Positions 58,430 to 64,000 of a stretch of 64,000 bases of DNA are shown in pieces (the stretch's first letter is position 1; every line of letters starts with the position of its first letter). The notes under the pieces are model-generated. The model made no database searches and had not been told where the DNA came from. It saw only the letters and a list, made by a program, of their open reading frames with translations. This DNA comes from Paraburkholderia sabiae (lineage in GTDB: Bacteria; Pseudomonadota; Gammaproteobacteria; Burkholderiales; Burkholderiaceae): NCBI RefSeq assembly GCF_030412785.1, contig NZ_CP125297.1, positions 62,001 to 126,000 of the forward strand. Reading direction: 5' to 3'. Position numbers and translations under genes: made by a program.

Positions 58430-59218
58430 TCAGTGCAGTATCTGCTCCAGGAAGCGACGTGCGCGTTCTGTTTTCGGTGCACCGAAGAAACGGTCGGGCG
58501 GCGCCTCTTCCACGATTTCACCTTTGTCCATAAAGATGACCCGGTCGGCCACCCTGCGTGCAAAGTTCATTTCATGAGTGACGCACACCATCGTCATACC
58601 TTCAACTGCGAGCCCTGTCATCACGTCAAGCACCTCGTTGACCATTTCAGGATCAAGCGCAGAAGTCGGCTCGTCGAAAAGCATGACTTTCGGCGTCATG
58701 CAAAGCGCCCGTGCGATCGCAACGCGCTGCTGCTGCCCGCCGGAAAGTTGTGCAGGATACTTTCCCGCCTGTTCGCCAATCCTGACCTTCTCCAGATTCA
58801 TCATCGCGAGTTCTGTCGCCTGGGCTTTGCTCATCTTCTTTGCACGAACCGGAGCAAGGATGCAGTTTTGCAGCACGCTCAGGTGTGGAAAGAGATTGAA
58901 TTGCTGGAAGACCATGCCAACCTCACGTCGCAGCGAAGGCAGGCTCTTCCGGCCAGCCGCTATTTGCTCACCGCTGACGATCACGCGACCTTTCTGATAT
59001 GCCTCCAGATGATTGATACAGCGGATGAGCGTCGACTTGCCCGATCCGGACGGCCCGCAAATCACGATCCGCTCGCCGTCCCTGATCGACAAATTGATGT
59101 CTTTCAACACCTGGAATGCTCCGTACCATTTCGACAGCTGCTCGATTTCGACAACCCGCTCGGCCTGTACGGCCGGCGACGGTGTGGTGTCGCTGATCAT
59201 TTTCAACATTGTGTTCAT
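58430..59218 (-). CDS. Polar amino-acid ABC transporter ATP-binding protein (EhuA/GlnQ type), copy 2
   Basis: Identical in sequence to the 262-residue product of 46664-47452, including Walker [10 protein letters not shown] and Walker B. Lies in copy 2 of the direct repeat, 19 bp after a permease gene. Confidence 0.93.
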   Translation of the reverse strand: MNTMLKMISDTTPSPAVQAERVVEIEQLSKWYGAFQVLKDINLSIRDGERIVICGPSGSGKSTLIRCINHLEAYQKGRVIVSGEQIAAGRKSLPSLRREVGMVFQQFNLFPHLSVLQNCILAPVRAKKMSKAQATELAMMNLEKVRIGEQAGKYPAQLSGGQQQRVAIARALCMTPKVMLFDEPTSALDPEMVNEVLDVMTGLAVEGMTMVCVTHEMNFARRVADRVIFMDKGEIVEEAPPDRFFGAPKTERARRFLEQILH

Positions 59219-59237
59219 CGCTTCAGTCCGGGAAGAA

Positions 59238-59897
59238 TTACCGCCGCGTAGAGGCCATCAGCCTCACCTCGAGGCGCTTGACGAGGTATGTCACCACCAG
59301 AGCCAGGGTCAAAAACAGCACACCGGCCACCAGCATGGGCTCCGCATACCGGTAGGTATCCGAAGCGATGTCCAGTGCGCTGCCAAGCATTTCCGGCACC
59401 GCAAGGACGGCCAGGACCGGGGTCGACTTCAGTATCGACACGAAGTAGCTACCCATCGGCGCGGCGATGTTTCTCAGCATCTGCGGCGTGACAACAAAAC
59501 GCACCGTGTCGAGCTTGCTCAGGTGCAGCGATTGCGCAGCCTCGTACTGGCCTCGCGGAATCGAATCAATGCCCGATTTGAAAACTTCAGCGAGATAGCT
59601 CGAAAAATAGAAACTCAGTCCGAGTACCCCGACCACCATCGCGGGCAAAACGATTCCGTAGAATGGCAAAACAAAGAAAGCGAAATAGAGCTGGACCAGC
59701 GATGGCGTCGACCGGATCAAGTCAACAAATACGCCCATCGCGTAACGCATCGGCTTACCCGAGCGACGCAGCATCTCCCAGGTGAATCCCATTGCCGCCG
59801 CGCCGACAGAACTCAGTATCGCCACCAGAATCGTCGTGCCGATGCCGTGCAGCACCTGGGGCACGATCCTCATCGCGAACGCCATATCAAAGTTCAT
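59238..59897 (-). CDS. Amino-acid ABC transporter permease (EhuD type), copy 2
   Basis: Identical to the product of 47472-48131 (219 residues, EAA loop in [14 protein letters not shown]). Overlaps the adjacent permease by 11 nt. Confidence 0.88.
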   Translation of the reverse strand: MNFDMAFAMRIVPQVLHGIGTTILVAILSSVGAAAMGFTWEMLRRSGKPMRYAMGVFVDLIRSTPSLVQLYFAFFVLPFYGIVLPAMVVGVLGLSFYFSSYLAEVFKSGIDSIPRGQYEAAQSLHLSKLDTVRFVVTPQMLRNIAAPMGSYFVSILKSTPVLAVLAVPEMLGSALDIASDTYRYAEPMLVAGVLFLTLALVVTYLVKRLEVRLMASTRR

Positions 59898-60546
59898 GTT
59901 TTGTCCCCCGATACTTTCCGATTCTCGCTTCGAGCCGTCGCCCAATAATCGCCATCGGATAGCAAATGACGCAGTAGGCAACGACCAGCGCGGTATAGAC
60001 ACCAATCGGGTTGTACGCCAGTTGCCCGATCTCCTTGGCCCTGAATGTCATATCCGTCAATGTGATCAACGAAACCAGGGCGGTCCCCTTCACGAGCTGG
60101 ATGGCGAGGCTGACGAAGTTCGGCACGGTGGCCGTTATCGCCTGCGGCAACTCGACGAAGCACAAAACATTTATGCGGTTGAGTCCAAGCGCAAGTCCAG
60201 CCTCCGTTTGCCCCCTTTCGATAGACTGCAGCGCCGCCCGAACCGACTGGCTCCCGTAGCCTCCGATATTCAGACCCAGCACCATCGAACCCACGGTGAT
60301 GGCCGACAGATCTACCCCGAACGACGGCAACGAGTAGTAGAAGGCGTAGAGCAGCACGATGGTTGGCGAACTGCGCCAGAACTCGATTACGGCCGTGACG
60401 AGCCGACGTGCCCAGCCATCAGTCATGTGCTGCAGAATCCCGAATACGAAGGCAAACGGGATCGCATAGAGAAGCCCGAGCACCGTTACAACCGCAGTAA
60501 CGCGAAACCCTTCGAAGATGCCCAGCACGATCGCAAGAAGACTCAT
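59887..60546 (-). CDS. Amino-acid ABC transporter permease (EhuC type), copy 2
   Basis: Identical to the product of 48121-48780 (219 residues, EAA loop in QSIERGQTEAGLAL). Start overlaps the small upstream frame by ATGA. Confidence 0.88.
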   Translation of the reverse strand: MSLLAIVLGIFEGFRVTAVVTVLGLLYAIPFAFVFGILQHMTDGWARRLVTAVIEFWRSSPTIVLLYAFYYSLPSFGVDLSAITVGSMVLGLNIGGYGSQSVRAALQSIERGQTEAGLALGLNRINVLCFVELPQAITATVPNFVSLAIQLVKGTALVSLITLTDMTFRAKEIGQLAYNPIGVYTALVVAYCVICYPMAIIGRRLEARIGKYRGTKHEL

Positions 60547-60830
60547 GTCCGTACTCCGTCGTTGGGCGCCGTGACAACCGGCACACCGGGCGATCCCGCC
60601 ACGGCGCTTCCCCGGTAAGGCGTCACACGGGAGTACGTCACCGACCGCCGCCGTGTTCCGTCACCGTTACGCTTCGTTTCTGTAACGGGCGCTTCACGCC
60701 ATACGCGACCGCCCGGAAAACGGCTGCCCTGTCGTTCAACGGCTGCCGGCAACAGCGCCAACCCGGAGCTGCAAAAGGCTGGTTCGCACTGCTTGATCAC
60801 CGACGCCCCGAAGTCCGGCTCTGAAATCAT
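60543..60830 (-). CDS. Small protein upstream of the permeases, copy 2
   Basis: Identical to the 95-residue product of 48777-49064, with the same ribosome site and coupling. Function not recognised. Confidence 0.4.
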   Translation of the reverse strand: MISEPDFGASVIKQCEPAFCSSGLALLPAAVERQGSRFPGGRVWREAPVTETKRNGDGTRRRSVTYSRVTPYRGSAVAGSPGVPVVTAPNDGVRT

Positions 60831-60872
60831 AATAATCCCCTGCTTGAACACTCGAACACATGGAAGTATAGA

Positions 60873-60883
60873 ATACCTGGTAT
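60873..60883. promoter_or_regulatory. Putative GntR-type operator upstream of the Ehu permease operon, copy 2
   Basis: Duplicate of ATACCTGGTAT at 49107-49117, carried by the direct repeat. Confidence 0.5.
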
Positions 60884-61215
60884 ATCGTTAGCCCTAGGGC
60901 AATCACGTATGCGTGGACAAACGGAGTGAGATAGGCGGCGACCCGTTTGCATACGTCCCGACTAGCAAGCGTCACGTCATGCACCCGTGACCGCACTTCT
61001 GGCGGCCCACGGCGCCGGCGTGGCATACAAATTCCGCCCGACGAGCGAAACAGGAATGAAGGTCGCGCCCGGATCGCCGAAGCGGTGCCCTCAGCGCCGA
61101 GGAAGCGCGCAATGATCCCGCATTTGGCCGAAGCTTGCGGGAACAGAACGTCCATATCGCCGAGGAGACCGGATATGGGCGTCCGCGCATTTGGCTTCCG
61201 TCTCCTGGTTGCCGA
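60884..61215. other. Intergenic region between the permease operon and the PLP enzyme, copy 2
   Basis: Same 330-bp non-coding region as 49118-49449; nothing further recognised. Confidence 0.4.
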
Positions 61216-62394
61216 CTACATCGATCGAAGCGAGACCGGCTCAAGCGGGCGCTCGTAGTGTGCGTCCTCCTTGTAACCGTGGGAGGTTACAACAATGACC
61301 GCGTTCGCTTCGCGTGACACGGCACCTGCATGCAGCAACTGCTTCAGACCGCTGAGCGCCGCCACGCTCGAGAGTTCGAGGTACAGGCCCGCGCGAGCCA
61401 GTTCGATCTGGTCCGCCTGCACCTGCTTGTCGCCGACCGCGACAGCCGTGCCGCCCGTCATCCGCAACGCTTCCACCGCCTGGAATGTGACCGTAGCCCC
61501 GTCGATCGAAACGACCGCCGAACTGCCGGCGAACGTCTCACGCATGTCGGCGCCCGCAAGCACACGCGTAATGCGAGGGAAAGGCTCCACCGCATGCACC
61601 TTCGGCAGCACCTTGAGCAGCCCCGCGCTGCGCAGGTCGGCATAGCCCTGTGCAATGCCCCAGATGATGTCTCCGCGGGAGGTTGGCACGACAATGTCCG
61701 TCGGCTGATGGGCACCCGACTGTGCAAACAGCTCGTATGCGATCGCCCGATATCCATCGACGCCGAACGGATTACTTCCGACCGGAGGGGTCACGTAGTT
61801 CGTCACCGGATACCACGCCCCCGACCGCGCCTTCTCGGACACGAGCAGCCACCGCTCGGCGCTGGTCGCGGTCGCGATGATTTGCGCTCCGTGCATCTCA
61901 GCGGCACGGCGCCAATTCGCGCTCATGTCCGGCGTCGTGACGATCACGCATCCCAGACCGGCACTCGCAGCATAAGCGGCCAGCGATACCCCGGCATTGC
62001 CGCTTGATGCAGCCGCAAGCGTAGTCGCACCGACTTCCCTCGCGCGATGCACGACGAACGCGCTCATCCGGTCCTTGTGGGAGCCCGTCGGATTAGCGCC
62101 CTCGTGTTTCGCCGACAAACTGCCAACGCCAATACGCTGCGCGAGCGCACGCAATCGGACCAGTGGAGTTTCTCCCTCACCGAGGACCGACCCGCCTGAA
62201 TAGGCAAGCCAGTTTTCCCATTGCTTGGAGTTGAACACTGCATCGTCGTATGCCGGCGCGACGCTGGCTGGCCAGCCAGCGGACCGGCAATCTGGACATC
62301 CCTCGAAATAATCATCAACCGGAAAGAGGCTGTTGCATCGAATGCAACGCATACCGGTCATGTACGGATTGCGATGTGCAGTGCACGGCGTCAT
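61216..62394 (-). CDS. Threonine synthase-like PLP enzyme (fold type II), copy 2
   Basis: Identical to the 392-residue product of 49450-50628 (zinc ribbon CIRC/CPDC, PLP lysine in NPTGSHKDR). Start overlaps the deacylase stop (ATGA). Confidence 0.85.
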   Translation of the reverse strand: MTPCTAHRNPYMTGMRCIRCNSLFPVDDYFEGCPDCRSAGWPASVAPAYDDAVFNSKQWENWLAYSGGSVLGEGETPLVRLRALAQRIGVGSLSAKHEGANPTGSHKDRMSAFVVHRAREVGATTLAAASSGNAGVSLAAYAASAGLGCVIVTTPDMSANWRRAAEMHGAQIIATATSAERWLLVSEKARSGAWYPVTNYVTPPVGSNPFGVDGYRAIAYELFAQSGAHQPTDIVVPTSRGDIIWGIAQGYADLRSAGLLKVLPKVHAVEPFPRITRVLAGADMRETFAGSSAVVSIDGATVTFQAVEALRMTGGTAVAVGDKQVQADQIELARAGLYLELSSVAALSGLKQLLHAGAVSREANAVIVVTSHGYKEDAHYERPLEPVSLRSM

Positions 62395-63407
62395 TTTTGA
62401 ACTCCCCCCTCGATATCCCGCATGAACGTATAGAGGCAGTCGCCCCGTTTCGTCAGTGTCGGAAAGCGGCGGCATGCAACCAGCCCCGACGTACCAAAGG
62501 TCAGGTTGATCGGTGAATCGGTCGGACGCTCGATCGAATGCAGGTAACCGGCATGCTGCCCTGCCGTCACCTCGTCGCCCGGCATCGCCGCCGGCTCGAA
62601 CAATCCATCGGATTCCGCGTAGAGTGAACCACTCTGACTCACCATTACGCGAGTCTCTTCCGGTTGCGGAAGCGTACGGTCAGTGCGAATTCCCATGTGG
62701 TCCAGCAAACGCAGGACCGCCAAACGCGCCAGTTCCTTCCCATCGGCGCGCAGCATCGCACCGCCGCCGAGTTCCGCAGTGATCACCGGTACACCGAGCG
62801 GCTCCGCGGCGGCAGGCAGCGTGGTGTTACCACCGCCGCCCTTGCCATCAGTGACATAACCGATCGGTGCGCCAAACACACGCAACATTTCCATTTGCCG
62901 CTCGTCCAGTTGCCTGTCGGCGCAAGGGCGAACCAGCGCGCAGGAAACGTAGTCGAGTGAACGGCCACCCGAATGCAGATCGACCACGAGATCCGCCATC
63001 GGCAGCAGGACCGTCGTCACGTAATGGGCGATCATTTGTGTGGCCGTCCCGTGTGCCTCTCCCGGATACAGGCGATTCAGATTGCCTTCATCAATCGGCG
63101 AGACCCGGCGGCCCGCCTCGACTGCCGGGAAATTGAGCGCAGGAAGGATGAGGATTCGCCCCGTGATCGTCGATGCCTCGATCGACCGGGCAAGTTCCAG
63201 CAGTGCAACCTGCCCTTCGTATTCATCGCCATGGGTGCCTGCGATAAGCACGGCGGTGGGACCATTCCCGTTCCTGATGCAAACGACCGGAATGGGAATC
63301 CAGCCGTAGGCCGAAAGATCGCTGGAAATCGGCAGCCGGAGCGAACCCGTCTGTTTCCCGTCGCGATCAAAATCGACGGGCGTCCATATGCGTGTGGGTG
63401 TTGACAT
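62391..63407 (-). CDS. DoeB-like deacylase, copy 2
   Basis: Identical to the 338-residue product of 50625-51641 (zinc ligands in GTHGDEYEG and VDLHSGG). Here it follows a longer M24 hydrolase gene by about 20 bp, the arrangement expected of a DoeA-DoeB pair. Confidence 0.85.
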   Translation of the reverse strand: MSTPTRIWTPVDFDRDGKQTGSLRLPISSDLSAYGWIPIPVVCIRNGNGPTAVLIAGTHGDEYEGQVALLELARSIEASTITGRILILPALNFPAVEAGRRVSPIDEGNLNRLYPGEAHGTATQMIAHYVTTVLLPMADLVVDLHSGGRSLDYVSCALVRPCADRQLDERQMEMLRVFGAPIGYVTDGKGGGGNTTLPAAAEPLGVPVITAELGGGAMLRADGKELARLAVLRLLDHMGIRTDRTLPQPEETRVMVSQSGSLYAESDGLFEPAAMPGDEVTAGQHAGYLHSIERPTDSPINLTFGTSGLVACRRFPTLTKRGDCLYTFMRDIEGGVQK

Positions 63408-63427
63408 GGCTTCAGTTGAAACAAGAT

Positions 63428-64000
63428 TTAACGGATGATCGGAAGTGCTTCCGGCGACAGCGCACTCAGGAATTCAACCCCTTCGTCGGTGACATAGACA
63501 ACTTCTTCGAACTGGAATACCGCACCGTCTTTTTCAAGCTTGGGCTCGATATGAAGAATCATCCCTAGATGAATTACCTGTTGGTCCACGGCCGACAGCG
63601 ATGGAGGCTCAGTGACGTCAAGGCCACCGCCGTGTCCGATTCGCGTGACACCCGCGTAGATGTTTCCGAGTAGCAATTCACTCCAACGGCTTCTAAATTT
63701 TCCAAAGACATCGGCGCACGTCATGCCAGCACGCACCGAACGACAAAGTTCGTGCGTCAAGCTCCGCACCGCGGTATAAGTGTCGCGTTCCCATTGCGCG
63801 GGCTCGCCCGCTCGCGCAATGCGGTTCCGATCCGCCGGGTAGCCGCCATACGTCGCCCGGAAGTCGGTCCATACATAGTGCCCAGGCTCCAGACGTCGCG
63901 TGCCTGCGGGGCGCCCATAAGTGAAGTCGCCTTTACTGAATAGCATCGCGATCTGGTCCCCGGTCTCGGCGCCATTGAGAAAGATCTGTGCTTGCATGAG
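63428..64000 (-). CDS. M24-family metallohydrolase, C-terminal part (DoeA/Xaa-Pro peptidase type)
   Basis: The 5' end is outside the window. The visible 190 codons form the pita-bread catalytic domain: two metal Asp in WTDFRATYGGYPADRNR, His in RIGHGGGLDVTEPP, and Glu in LHIEPKL and FEEVVYVTDEGVEFL. M24 members include prolidase, creatinase and ectoine hydrolase DoeA. The next gene is a DoeB-like deacylase and an Ehu-type transporter follows, so an ectoine-hydrolase-like role is plausible but not shown by the visible motifs. The ATG at 63997 is in frame but internal for this family (usually about 390-400 residues). Confidence 0.85.
   Translation of the reverse strand, partial: LMQAQIFLNGAETGDQIAMLFSKGDFTYGRPAGTRRLEPGHYVWTDFRATYGGYPADRNRIARAGEPAQWERDTYTAVRSLTHELCRSVRAGMTCADVFGKFRSRWSELLLGNIYAGVTRIGHGGGLDVTEPPSLSAVDQQVIHLGMILHIEPKLEKDGAVFQFEEVVYVTDEGVEFLSALSPEALPIIR

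Larger units (their letters stand above)
58355..63493. repeat. Long direct repeat, copy 2 (5139 bp)
   Basis: Same sequence and orientation as 46589-51727. At its right end the M24 hydrolase gene continues past the window, so this copy has the more natural junction. At its left end it abuts the decayed oxidase region. Confidence 0.93.

Overview
The window looks like Burkholderiaceae DNA (Burkholderia/Paraburkholderia/Caballeronia type). It is GC-rich and carries a Burkholderia-style trimeric porin, proteobacterial aceE/aceF/lpdA genes with lipoyl domains, many LysR regulators and amino-acid ABC transporters, and a dense graveyard of insertion sequences. It reads as an accessory, catabolic part of a genome (island, chromid or megaplasmid); no tRNA, rRNA, CRISPR array or replication origin was seen.

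Layout. (1) 1-1716: distal part of a toluene/aromatic multicomponent monooxygenase operon (tmoB end, tmoC, tmoD, tmoE), with no reductase gene following. (2) 1717-6160: relics, namely two decayed IS1111-type transposases, an orphan shikimate kinase, and a probable 5' fragment of a group II intron. (3) 6161-19804: a 13.6-kb nest of mobile elements. Two nearly identical 1443-bp IS1111-type elements in mirror orientation bracket an IS21-family element. Its istA is interrupted by an IS110-type element, and its istB is cut twice: by a large serine recombinase element exactly at the Walker A codons, and by a recombinase-in-trio (RIT) element plus an IS91-type fragment at the Walker B codons. (4) 19805-22464: a partly duplicated LysR/small-protein block mixed with tiny relics of aceF and lpd genes. 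(5) 22465-26530: two paralogous Asp/Glu-racemase-like proteins flanking an MmgE/PrpD protein, with an EhuB-like binding protein. (6) 26917-38467: a catabolic block that matches the lysine/pipecolate to 2-oxoglutarate route: aminotransferase, amaB, a D-2-hydroxyglutarate dehydrogenase, hglS, a divergent LysR regulator and two FAD amine/amino-acid oxidases. (7) 38498-46254: aceE, an acetolactate-synthase-like gene, aceF and lpdA on one strand. (8) 46589-64000: Ehu-type transporter genes, a threonine-synthase-like PLP enzyme, a DoeB-like deacylase and an M24 hydrolase. A 5139-bp part of this is present twice in direct orientation, and between the copies lie a second EhuB-like protein, a porin, a complete amino-acid ABC transporter and two relics of a FAD oxidase.

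How the genes may work together (inference): L-pipecolate or a related cyclic or D-amino acid is imported, oxidised by a DAO-family flavoenzyme to piperideine-6-carboxylate, and oxidised by AmaB to 2-aminoadipate. That is transaminated to 2-oxoadipate, converted by HglS to D-2-hydroxyglutarate, and oxidised to 2-oxoglutarate by the FAD/Fe-S dehydrogenase. The Ehu transporter, M24 hydrolase and DoeB-like deacylase resemble ectoine utilisation modules, but the later ectoine enzymes DoeC/DoeD are not in view. Three transporter promoters share a 16-bp palindromic motif, suggesting a common GntR-type regulator outside the window. The most unusual structures are the doubly split istB, the end architecture of the RIT element, and the long direct repeat.
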